Below, in pieces: positions 1-9,444 of a stretch of 64,000 nucleotides of DNA. Both the position numbers and the translations under genes were made by a program. Source of the stretch: Bordetella parapertussis (lineage in GTDB: Bacteria > Pseudomonadota > Gammaproteobacteria > Burkholderiales > Burkholderiaceae_B). Every line of letters begins with the position of its first letter. Position 1 is the stretch's first letter. The notes under the pieces were generated by a model, which saw only the letters and a program-made list of their open reading frames with translations, did no database searches and had not been told where the DNA came from. Location of the stretch: NCBI GenBank assembly GCA_945865935.1, contig CAMBFI010000009.1, positions 62,001-126,000 of the forward strand. Direction: 5' to 3'.

Positions 1-1134
1 TGCACGCGCGAGGTCTTTCGCCAAATTCACAATCTGACTGCCCTTTACCCCTATTGCGGGCTCGATTTCATAGCGCGTGATGACAGGCCCGGCTTGCGCC
101 GCGACAACCTGAACCTCTACCCCAAAGTCTGCGAGTTTCTTTTCAATCAAACGCGAAGTAAATTCAATCGTCTCGGCAGAAACTGTCTCAAAGCTGGGCT
201 CAGGCTGGTCTAATAAGCTCAACGCAGGTAAGTCCCCAGCAGCCACCGGCTCAATAAACAGGGATTGCTGCTTTTCTTTTTGCAAGCGCTCAGATGTTTG
301 TACTGTCACGATTGCCGGCTCAATCCGAATCGGCTGCTCGTGCACAATTTTTTCGTGCTTAGCCTCGACTTGCTCGTGCCGCACTGCCTGCGCCACTTGA
401 CCTGCGCGGCGGTCTTGACGGGCGTTACGGATGTTGCTGACCTTGAGCATGACCCACTCGAGCGCGGCGCCGACTTTCTCAGCCACCGTTGCCCAAGAGA
501 ACCCGAAAAATAAACTTGAACCGATCACGATCATGGCGATCAGGATGATCGTGCTGCCAGCAAAACCAACGGCTTGGGCCAGAAAGCCCGACCACACATG
601 ACCAATCACGCCACCTGCGCCACTGTTGTAATCCATGCGCCCTGGCAGCTGCAAACCCAATGAGCTCAGTCGGTAAGCCTCCAGACCGACTGATCCCAGC
701 AACGCAACAAAGAAACCAATCCCCTGCTCCCAACGGACACGAGCCAGTGTTTCGGGCTCGCCACGGGTACGCAACTGCGCAGCGAGGCGTAAATACCCTG
801 CCCGCACCCGGTGAACCAACAAAATGACCCACCACCAGGCAGAGAAGCCGAACAGGTAGAGCAAGATGTCAGCAAAATAGGCTCCTATCACGCCCCCGCG
901 GTTGTGCAACTGCTCAGCATCTCGGCCTACCGAGTGAGACCAGGCCGGGTCTGCGGCGTTCCAGGTGGCCAGCACCAGGGTCAGCCAAGCGGCCAAGGCG
1001 GCAAACACGATCCAGCGCGCTTCTCGAGCGATGGATAGCAGTCGCGTTTGCAGCGCTGAGGGCCCATTTCGGGTGTTTCGGGTCGTGCGCGAGGGGCGCG
1101 TCGTGGCGGGAGAAAGTCTAGGCATAGAGAACAT
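1..1134 (-). CDS. ftsK: DNA translocase FtsK, N-terminal part (cut by window edge)
   Basis: FtsK couples septum formation to chromosome dimer resolution and DNA pumping at the division site. Reading the minus strand from an ATG at 1132-1134 gives an open frame to base 1, about 378 codons. It has a basic N-terminus, then several hydrophobic segments in the first 200 or so residues (for example WIVFAALAAWLTLVLATW and TIILIAMIVIGSSLFFGF), a charged linker rich in Lys, Glu and Gln, and the start of the alpha domain with VITRYEIEPAIGVKG. The RecA-like motor and gamma domain lie outside the window. A second ATG at 1123-1125 is an equally possible start; neither has a clear ribosome site. The gene diverges from trxB, a common arrangement in this group. 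The family is clear; the exact start is not. Confidence 0.92.
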   Translation of the reverse strand, partial: MFSMPRLSPATTRPSRTTRNTRNGPSALQTRLLSIAREARWIVFAALAAWLTLVLATWNAADPAWSHSVGRDAEQLHNRGGVIGAYFADILLYLFGFSAWWWVILLVHRVRAGYLRLAAQLRTRGEPETLARVRWEQGIGFFVALLGSVGLEAYRLSSLGLQLPGRMDYNSGAGGVIGHVWSGFLAQAVGFAGSTIILIAMIVIGSSLFFGFSWATVAEKVGAALEWVMLKVSNIRNARQDRRAGQVAQAVRHEQVEAKHEKIVHEQPIRIEPAIVTVQTSERLQKEKQQSLFIEPVAAGDLPALSLLDQPEPSFETVSAETIEFTSRLIEKKLADFGVEVQVVAAQAGPVITRYEIEPAIGVKGSQIVNLAKDLARA

Positions 1135-1140
1135 TATAAT
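1135..1140 (+). promoter_or_regulatory. Possible -10 element for trxB
   Basis: A perfect TATAAT lies 29 bases before the trxB start. No good -35 is visible at the expected distance (GAAAGT at 1112-1117). The block ATTATAAT at 1133-1140 also reads as TATAAT on the other strand, but there it overlaps the first ftsK start codon, so its use for ftsK is doubtful. Confidence 0.35.
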
Positions 1141-1156
1141 TTGCAGGTCAATCTAG

Positions 1157-2762
<1,606 letters not shown>

Positions 2763-2780
<18 letters not shown>

Positions 2781-4823
2781 GTAGTCCACCATCTGCTGGG
2801 TGACTGCGAGAGGCGCTGGCGTTGCCCATGACACCATCACAATCACCACAAACGCCACGGGCGCACCAAACACCCCTGCAGCAATGGGTTGAATATGCCA
2901 CCACAACTCCACGGGCACTCCGGTCGGAATGCCCAGCACGAGCTCTCGTAGCCAGGGTTGTGCCTGCACCATGTAATAGATGGTGACACCCAGCCCAGAC
3001 AACATTCCAGCGGCCGCGCCATACTTATTGGCTCGTTTCCAAAACACACCCATGACCAACACAGGAAAGAAGCAAGCCGCTGCAAACGAAAACGCGGCGC
3101 CGACCAAAAATAAAATATCGGCGGGCGTGCGCGTCGCGGCCCAGGCTGCTGCGAAGGCCACAACCAGTAAGAGTATCTTGGAGAGAATGACTTGGCGCCC
3201 CGCTCCCATTCGAGGAGAGACCACTCTGAACAAGGTGTCGTGCGATAAGGCATTCGATAAGGTCAATAACAAACCGTCCGCGGTCGACAATGCCGCCGCC
3301 AATGCGCCCGCCGCAACAAGCCCTGAAATCACGTAGGGCAACCCGCCTATTTCTGGCGCAGCGAGCACCACGACGTCTGCACCGAGCTGCACCTCCGCTA
3401 ACTGCACGATGCCATCTCGGTTGAGATCGACGATGCTGATCAACGAGCGGTCCACTGCAGACCACGCATTGACCCAGGACGGCAGTTCCGCAAAGGGTAT
3501 GCCCACCAAGTCAGAATAGATCTCGTACTTGATCAAAATCGCCAAGGCCGGGGCTGTCATGTACAACAACAGGATAAAAAGCAACGACCAAAACACCGAC
3601 TTCCGCGCGTCGCTTACAGACGGTGTTGTGAGCGAACGCATCAAAATATGCGGCAGCCCGGCGGTACCCAGCATCAAACACAACACGATCGCCAAAAAGT
3701 TATTGCGTGCCGCCTCAGGACTATCGCGATTTTTTCCGGCAAACGGATCCGCATGCGGCACAGGGGGCGATGCGCGAGAGCTGAAGTCATCCCGGGCTTT
3801 CGTCCATGCCGTGCGCGCCGCCTCAATCGACTGCGGATAGTTCGCATGCTCGCGTTCCAGTGCGCGTATTTCAGCCATCGGAGCATCGTTCGCGCGGGCG
3901 CGCAGCAAACGCCAGTACAGCTGCTGCTTTTCTTCCTCAAAAGAGAGAGGTAGGCTGTCCACACGGGCCTGCATCAACTCGGCGCGATTCTGCCACAACG
4001 CACGCACTTGTCGCTCTGCCTCATCGTGCGTGAGTTCACGTTCACGCTCTGTGACTTGCTGCAAGACTGCACTCGCAGCAACTTGCGGTATAGGCTCGCC
4101 CGTTTGCTTGACCGCTAGCCACACAACAGGGACCAGGTAGGCAATCACCAAAATGATGTACTGACCGACCTGCGTCCAAGTGACTGCCCGCATGCCTCCC
4201 AAAAATGAGCACACCAGGACGCCACCCAAACCGATAAAGATGCCGAGCTCAAAAGAAATTCCGGTCATGCGCGTCGTGATGATGCCCACACCATAAATCT
4301 GCGCGACCAAATAGATAAATGAACACAGCACGGCGCAAAGTACGCCGATTAAGCGCGTGAGGTTACCCTCGTAGCGCGCACCCAAAAAATCTGGGATGGT
4401 ATACCCGCCAAACTTGCGCAAATAGGGCGCCAGAAAAAGTGCCACGAGCACGTAGCCCCCAGTCCAGCCTAAGATATAAGCTAAGCCGTTATACCCAGTC
4501 AAATAAAGTGTTCCAGCGATGCCAATGAAGGAAGCCACGGACATCCAGTCAGCAGCCGTCGCCATCCCGTTGTAGAGCGCCGGTACGCGTCGGCCGGCAA
4601 CGTAATACTCAACCGGATCTGACGTCCGGCACATAATGCCGATCCCGGCATAGAGAGCCACCGTAGACAGCAAGAACGCATAGCCAATCCATTGCCGCGC
4701 CAGGCCCAATACTTCAAGAGCCGCGAGCAGTGCCACCAGCGCAATAAAACCCAACGTGTAGGCGGTATATCCGCGAAAAAGCTGCGCAGCTTGCGTACGG
4801 GGCCGTTGGGTGCTCAGGCGCAT
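2763..4823 (-). CDS. Sodium:solute symporter, large subunit (VC_2705-like subfamily)
   Basis: A 686-residue inner-membrane transporter of the SSS family, related to acetate permease ActP. Many hydrophobic helices are evident, with the SSS-type stretch ISGLVAAGALAAALSTADG near residues 500-517. Two features set it apart from ActP. A charged, Glu/Arg/Ala-rich insertion of about 135 residues (roughly 240-375) sits between two helix groups and looks helical or coiled-coil. Further on, DLNRDGIVQLAE (466-477) matches the EF-hand loop pattern DxNxDGxxxxxE and lies between helices. From memory both are typical of the VC_2705-type subfamily, whose substrates are probably small carboxylates. The gene overlaps its small partner through TAATG at 4821-4825. 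Its substrate cannot be read from sequence. Confidence 0.88.
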
Positions 4824-5107
4824 TAGTTCTCCTGATCCCGGTCGCGGCGTTCGCGTCGATCCATACGATCCATGCCCCAGGCATAGAGACCAATCATCAA
4901 CAGAAAGCAGAACTGGGCGCCGAAAGCTGCCATCCAGAAAGGGAATGGCCAGTCAAACAGGTAGACACCGCTGAGCTCACGCGCAAAATAGGCTGGCACG
5001 AAGCTCACTAGCAACCAAACAAGCAGCAAACACAAGATGAATATCAGGTTGCGGTGCCAGTAGCTGACCGCTTGACCGCGCGCTTTGGGTGTCACATTGG
5101 GTGTCAT
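4823..5107 (-). CDS. Symporter small subunit, DUF4212 type
   Basis: The 94-residue protein has a basic N-terminus, two clear transmembrane helices (about 19-41 and 58-80) and a short tail of Arg, Asp and Glu. This shape, and its place just upstream of a VC_2705-type symporter, is that of the DUF4212 'sodium/substrate symporter small subunit'. The ATG is at 5105-5107 and the stop overlaps the start of the large subunit (TAATG), so translation is coupled. Its role is presumed to be assembly or stability of the transporter; I know of no defined catalytic function. Confidence 0.85.
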   Translation of the reverse strand: MTPNVTPKARGQAVSYWHRNLIFILCLLLVWLLVSFVPAYFARELSGVYLFDWPFPFWMAAFGAQFCFLLMIGLYAWGMDRMDRRERRDRDQEN

Positions 5108-5429
5108 GATTATCAGAGGATACTTGAGCTAGCCCCGCAAGCGACAACGGCCGACACAAAAGTGCCAGCCGCTGTGCTTTTCTTATATTTTGATACTTCA
5201 TGCCTGCCTAAGCAGAGCAATGTCCCCTCACCTGCATGCAATGAATTCTGCACGACAGTCGACGCTCTTGCATCAGGGTATGCCCTAGTTTTGCACCAAA
5301 TGAGGGGGTTTTTAGCGAATTTGCGACACTCATGCGTCAAAAGGGTTCATCGCTTCCATTCTGCAGGCCAGCCAAGGGGTGAATTGCTAGACTAGCACTC
5401 TACTGTCCCCGTTTTATCAGGTAGCAACT
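5108..5429. other. Intergenic region between divergent genes
   Basis: About 320 bases separate the symporter operon from the DUF1841 gene. It must hold the promoters for both directions. I find no convincing sigma-70 pair, no tRNA, no repeat and no terminator. A partial -24/-12-like string (TGGCAC on the minus strand near 5165) lacks the matching GC element and was not accepted. Confidence 0.5.
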
Positions 5430-5858
5430 ATGTTCAACCCTTCACGCGACCAAGTTCGTCAGTTTTTCATCGACACTTGGAATAAGCACAAGACCCAGCA
5501 GATTCTCAGCCCGCTTGAGGCCATTGCGCTGGGCTGGATTGAACAGCATCCCGAATACCACGACACACTGAACCAGCCAGATTCGATGACGCGGGAGTTC
5601 AACGTGGAAGAAGGGAAAACCAACCCTTTTCTACACCTCTCGATGCACTTGGCGATCGCAGAACAATTGTCAATTGATCACCCACGCGGCATTCGCGATG
5701 CGTGTGACAAGCTTGCTTCGCGGACAAATCAGCACGAGGCAGCCCACGAAATCATGGAATGCCTCGGCACAGTCGTATGGGAGTCTCAGAGACTAGGCAA
5801 AGCCTTGGACAGCGATGCCTATATTGAACTGATTCGTCAGCGTGTCAGTCGCGACTAG
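5430..5858 (+). CDS. DUF1841 family protein
   Basis: A soluble 142-residue protein that begins MFNPSRDQVR and has the conserved His-rich middle (NPFLHLSMHLAIAEQ) and HEAAHEIMECLG motif of the DUF1841 family, which is widespread in beta- and gammaproteobacteria. The several conserved His and Glu residues could bind metal, but that is a guess and the function is not known. No signal peptide or membrane segment is present. It converges on the cytochrome c pair, with 18 bases between the two stops. The ATG at 5430 is the only reasonable start. Confidence 0.85.
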   Translation: MFNPSRDQVRQFFIDTWNKHKTQQILSPLEAIALGWIEQHPEYHDTLNQPDSMTREFNVEEGKTNPFLHLSMHLAIAEQLSIDHPRGIRDACDKLASRTNQHEAAHEIMECLGTVVWESQRLGKALDSDAYIELIRQRVSRD

Positions 5859-5876
5859 CGACCGACCGCAGAACGC

Positions 5877-6239
5877 TTAACGACGAACAGCGAGCGGGCC
5901 GGGTTGGGCCGCCAACCAAGCCGACACGTTCTCGATGTCCTGCTTGGATAATTGCTTCGCAAAAGCGCCCATAATGGCATTCTTGCGAACGTTTGCCGAG
6001 GCCGGAGCCCCTGAGGCGCCACGCTGATACGAACGCAATGCTTGCGCCAAAAAGTCAGCGTGCTGACCGGCCAAGATGGGGTAGGATGGATCGATAGATT
6101 TGACCGCGTCTGCACCATGGCAGGAGGCGCAATTCAGTTTTTCCCAGACGGCTTTACCTGCAGCCAAATCAGCGGCCTGGCTTGTCGCCACAGCGCCGAA
6201 CAATACAACCGAACCAAGGGCGAGCGTAGTGAGTTTCAT
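5877..6239 (-). CDS. Small periplasmic cytochrome c (second of a pair)
   Basis: The 120-residue protein has a Sec signal peptide (MKLTTLALGSVVLFGAVATSQA) and one haem c site, CASCH, near residue 37. A later Met in the NAIMGAFAKQLS stretch is a candidate sixth ligand, followed by the C-terminal helix DIENVSAWLA typical of class I cytochromes. The downstream gene of a tight pair, it starts 12 bases after the partner's stop. Cytochromes of this type carry electrons in the periplasm to a terminal oxidase or another acceptor. The partner cannot be named from this window, since no oxidase gene is adjacent. Confidence 0.9.
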   Translation of the reverse strand: MKLTTLALGSVVLFGAVATSQAADLAAGKAVWEKLNCASCHGADAVKSIDPSYPILAGQHADFLAQALRSYQRGASGAPASANVRKNAIMGAFAKQLSKQDIENVSAWLAAQPGPLAVRR

Positions 6240-6251
6240 AGGGGCCCCCGA

Positions 6252-6590
6252 TTATTTGAGCGAAGTGTAATAAGCAGCGATGTCGGCGATGTCTTGTGCC
6301 GACAAGCTTTTAGCGATGGCGTCCATCGTGGGATGGGTACGCTCACCAGAGGCATAGGCGCGCAGAGCCACCTGGAGGTATTTTTCGTTTTGTCCAGCGA
6401 TTTTAGGCACCGAATAGACCTCGGGGAAGCTCGCCTTGTAGCCAGGGATGCTATGACAACCGATACACATGGAGACTTTGGCCTTGGCGGCTTCAACGTT
6501 GCCTTTTGGCTCATCGGCCGCCGACGCAGGCAGGGCCATCAAACAGGTTGCGGCAACAGCCGCTGTGGCGATCGTGTTCGAAAACTTCAT
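6252..6590 (-). CDS. Small periplasmic cytochrome c (first of a pair)
   Basis: A 112-residue protein with an Ala-rich signal peptide ending near SAADEPKG and one haem site CIGCH close to residue 46. HPTMDAIAKSLSAQDIADIAAYY supplies the probable Met ligand and the terminal helix (the motif runs across roughly residues 86-108). It resembles one half of a cytochrome c4, so the two adjacent monohaem proteins may work together like the two domains of c4; this is inference. It leads the operon, diverging from the MoxR gene across 137 bases, in which I see no strong promoter. Confidence 0.88.
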   Translation of the reverse strand: MKFSNTIATAAVAATCLMALPASAADEPKGNVEAAKAKVSMCIGCHSIPGYKASFPEVYSVPKIAGQNEKYLQVALRAYASGERTHPTMDAIAKSLSAQDIADIAAYYTSLK

Positions 6591-6727
6591 ATTGGACTCT
6601 TGGTCTGGCAGGGAAATGACCCGGGAACGAATCCCGGCCGCAAAACGTGAGGATTGTACGATAATTGGTGAAATTACACTTTAGCTACCCGTAATATCAC
6701 CCCAAACTCTTACCATTTTAACCACCG

Positions 6728-7618
6728 ATGACCACCGCACACCCCGCCTCAGACCCGAACACCCGTTTTGATGGCACAGCTCGTTATGTCGCCACCGATG
6801 ACCTCAAGCTCGCAGTCAATGCAGCCTTGACGCTACAACGACCCCTGTTAATCAAGGGGGAACCAGGCACTGGCAAGACCATGCTTGCAGAGGAAGTCGC
6901 CAGTGCGCTGGGGCGGCCCTTGTTGCAGTGGCACATCAAATCCACGACCAAAGCGCACCAAGGCCTGTATGAATACGATGCTGTGTCGCGTTTGCGCGAC
7001 TCCCAGCTTGGTGAGGAAAAGGTCAAAGACATCAGCAACTACATCATGCAGGGTGTCCTGTGGCAAGCCTTCGATTCGCCAGAGCCTGTGGTGCTGTTGA
7101 TCGATGAAATCGACAAAGCGGATATCGAGTTTCCAAACGATTTACTGCGCGAACTCGACCAAATGGAGTTCCATGTTTACGAGACGCGTGCCACGATTAA
7201 GGCGCGGCATCGGCCCTTGGTCATCATCACTTCTAATAACGAAAAAGATTTACCCGATGCATTTTTGCGTCGCTGCTTTTTCCATTACATCCGTTTTCCA
7301 GATCGCGATACCTTGCGCAGCATTGTGGACGTGCACTTCCCCAACTTGCACGCTGAAGTACTACGCGCAGCACTAGACACTTTTTTTGCTCTGCGCGAAG
7401 CGCCCGGACTTAAGAAAAAACCTTCCACCTCCGAATTTCTAGACTGGTTGCGTCTATTGATCTCAGAAGACATCACCGCTGCCGAGATCGACGCGCATGC
7501 AGCCACGTCGATCCCTATGCTGGCCGGCGCTTTACTCAAAAATGAACAAGACCTTCAACTGCTTGAACGCCTAGCTGCCGTCACACGCAACAGCACAAGA
7601 CGTCCTGCGGGATCGTAA
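6728..7618 (+). CDS. MoxR-family AAA+ ATPase
   Basis: The 296-residue ATPase has Walker A GEPGTGKT (44-51), Walker B VVLLIDEIDKAD (about 121-132), a sensor-1 region IITSNNEKDLPDAFLRRC and a MoxR-like lid domain. MoxR ATPases act as chaperone-like remodellers and work with VWA-domain proteins, often inserting metals or activating enzymes. That partner is present here as the gene at 8219, but a GNAT gene lies between. Two bases separate this stop (TAA) from the next ATG, so the three form one transcription unit. The client enzyme is unknown; no CO dehydrogenase or similar target lies nearby. Confidence 0.93.
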   Translation: MTTAHPASDPNTRFDGTARYVATDDLKLAVNAALTLQRPLLIKGEPGTGKTMLAEEVASALGRPLLQWHIKSTTKAHQGLYEYDAVSRLRDSQLGEEKVKDISNYIMQGVLWQAFDSPEPVVLLIDEIDKADIEFPNDLLRELDQMEFHVYETRATIKARHRPLVIITSNNEKDLPDAFLRRCFFHYIRFPDRDTLRSIVDVHFPNLHAEVLRAALDTFFALREAPGLKKKPSTSEFLDWLRLLISEDITAAEIDAHAATSIPMLAGALLKNEQDLQLLERLAAVTRNSTRRPAGS

Positions 7619-7620
7619 TC

Positions 7621-8229
7621 ATGGCGGCCTCACAAACGTTTCGTGTTGCCCCCTCACCCTGCACCCTGCGTGGTCACGGCCTGCGGCTTGAGCCGCTCGG
7701 ACCTCAACACCTCGATGGCCTGAAAGCCGCAGCGCGCGACGGCGAACTCTGGACGCTGCGCGTAACCTCCGTTCCAGAACCCGACCAAACTGCGGCCTAC
7801 ATCGACAAAGCTCTCGCAGAAGGCAATCGGCTGGCTTTTGCGGTGATCGATGAATCCACCAACACTGTGATCGGCTGCACGAGTTATCACGATATCTTGC
7901 CCGCGGTGGCGCGCCTTGAAATCGGCTACACCTGGTACGCAAAAAGTCGTCAGCGCACTTCTGTCAACACGGCCTGCAAACTGATGTTAATGACGCATGC
8001 CTTTGATACGTTGGGCGCAGCGGTCGTTGGTTGGCGCACGGACAACTTTAACTACGCGTCGCGACGCGCCATCGAAAGACTCGGCGCAAAACTCGACGGG
8101 ATCTTGCGCCACCATGCCTTACGCCGTGATGGCACCATTCGGGACACCGTCATGTACAGCGTCATCGCGGGCGAATGGCCCGAAGTGCGCGATCACCTCA
8201 CCTACCAACTTAAACGTCATGCTGGTTGA
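7621..8229 (+). CDS. GNAT N-acetyltransferase (RimJ/RimL-like)
   Basis: A cytoplasmic 202-residue protein of the acetyltransferase_3 group. It has the typical opening LRGHGLRLEPLGPQHLDGL, then a strand AFAVIDESTNTVIGCTSY, and the acceptor-side pattern LEIGYTWYAKSRQRTSVNTACKLMLMTHAF followed, in the usual place, by NFNYASRRAIERLGAKLDG (the sequence spans roughly residues 98-165). Members acetylate ribosomal proteins, antibiotics or small amines. It is wedged between MoxR and VWA genes, 2 bases after the first and overlapping the second by 11 bases. That coupling hints at a shared task, perhaps modification of a client, but there is no direct evidence for it. Confidence 0.88.
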   Translation: MAASQTFRVAPSPCTLRGHGLRLEPLGPQHLDGLKAAARDGELWTLRVTSVPEPDQTAAYIDKALAEGNRLAFAVIDESTNTVIGCTSYHDILPAVARLEIGYTWYAKSRQRTSVNTACKLMLMTHAFDTLGAAVVGWRTDNFNYASRRAIERLGAKLDGILRHHALRRDGTIRDTVMYSVIAGEWPEVRDHLTYQLKRHAG

Positions 8230-9388
8230 TTTTTTTTATCACCTTCGTAGCCAGAAACTTCTGGTTTCGGTCAAAGAATATCTGACGCTGCTCGAAGCGC
8301 TGTCGAGTCCCATCATGCCGCCCACGCTTGAGGATTTCTATTTCCTCTCGCGCACGACGCTGATCAAGGATGAAACCTTATTCGACCGTTTTGATCGCGC
8401 GTTTGCGACGTATTACCGCAGCCTGGAACAAAAACTGCCGCCGGGTAAAAAAATCCCGCTGGATTGGCTCATCAGCAAGCTCGAAAAAAATCTGACCCCA
8501 GAACAGAAAGCCAAACTAGAGAAACACGGCTGGGACAAGCTCATGGAGATGTTCAAAGAACGCCTCGAAGAGCAAAAGGCCCGTCACGAAGGTGGTAATA
8601 AGTGGATCGGCACTGGCGGCACCTCGCCCTTTGGTAATGGCGGCGTCAATCCAGAGGGCATCCGCGTAGGAGGCTCGGGCGGCGGGCGCTCTGCCATCAA
8701 AGTCTGGGACGAACGCAATTTTCGCGACTACGACGACTCCATTGAACTCGGCACACGCAACTTTAAAGTTGCCCTGCGTCGCCTGCGCCGCTTTGCGCGG
8801 GAAGGGTCCGACTTTGAGTTGGATTTAGGCGACACCATCGCCAGCACCGCGCGTAACGCCGGCTACCTAGACATCAAAATGGTGCCGGAACGCCACAACA
8901 ACGTAAAAGTGTTGATGTTGCTGGATGTGGGCGGAAGTATGGATGACCACATCGCTCGGGTGGAAGAACTGTTTTCGGCTGCGAGCAGTGAGTTTCGCAA
9001 CCTAGAGGTGTATTACTTCCATAACTGCCCCTATGAGCACCTTTGGAAATCCAATCGACGCCGTCAAATGGAACGCTTCGAAACCTGGGACGTGTTGCGT
9101 AAATTCAACGGCGACTGGCGTTTGATTTTTGTAGGGGACGCCACCATGAGCCCCTATGAGATCCTGCAACCAGGCGGCTCAGTCGAGCACTACAACAAAG
9201 AACCCGGTGCGGAATGGTTGCAACGTATGGTGAATGCGTGGCCGAAATCCGTTTGGTTAAATCCTGAACCGCAAGCCTCTTGGCAGTATCGTCAGTCCAT
9301 CGCACTCATTCGTAATATCGTGCAAGACAAGATGTTCCCCGTCACGGTATCAGGCATTGAACAGGCGATGAGACTGCTTTCGAAGTGA
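8219..9388 (+). CDS. VWA-domain protein, CoxE-like
   Basis: The 389-residue protein has a helical N-terminal half, a Gly-rich linker (about 125-157) and a C-terminal von Willebrand A domain. The metal-site motif reads DVGGSMD (236-242), so the usual DxSxS is DxGxS here. This partner of MoxR ATPases is thought to bind the client protein. The start was placed at the ATG at 8219, inside the end of the GNAT gene, because MLVDFFYHLRSQKLLVSVKEY matches the usual N-terminus (quoted across 21 residues only as far as position 20 is needed); an open frame continues upstream but overlaps the GNAT gene heavily. No signal peptide is seen. Confidence 0.88.
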   Translation: MLVDFFYHLRSQKLLVSVKEYLTLLEALSSPIMPPTLEDFYFLSRTTLIKDETLFDRFDRAFATYYRSLEQKLPPGKKIPLDWLISKLEKNLTPEQKAKLEKHGWDKLMEMFKERLEEQKARHEGGNKWIGTGGTSPFGNGGVNPEGIRVGGSGGGRSAIKVWDERNFRDYDDSIELGTRNFKVALRRLRRFAREGSDFELDLGDTIASTARNAGYLDIKMVPERHNNVKVLMLLDVGGSMDDHIARVEELFSAASSEFRNLEVYYFHNCPYEHLWKSNRRRQMERFETWDVLRKFNGDWRLIFVGDATMSPYEILQPGGSVEHYNKEPGAEWLQRMVNAWPKSVWLNPEPQASWQYRQSIALIRNIVQDKMFPVTVSGIEQAMRLLSK

Positions 9389-9444
9389 ACCTATTGCGAG
9401 CCGGGCACTCCAACCGGTTCCGACCCCCTCTCAGGAATATCCAT

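Noticed and set aside
5108-5240. Possible sigma-54 promoter (TGGCAC) before the symporter operon
   Set aside because: The -12 element is missing; the base pair expected to be GC reads TC.
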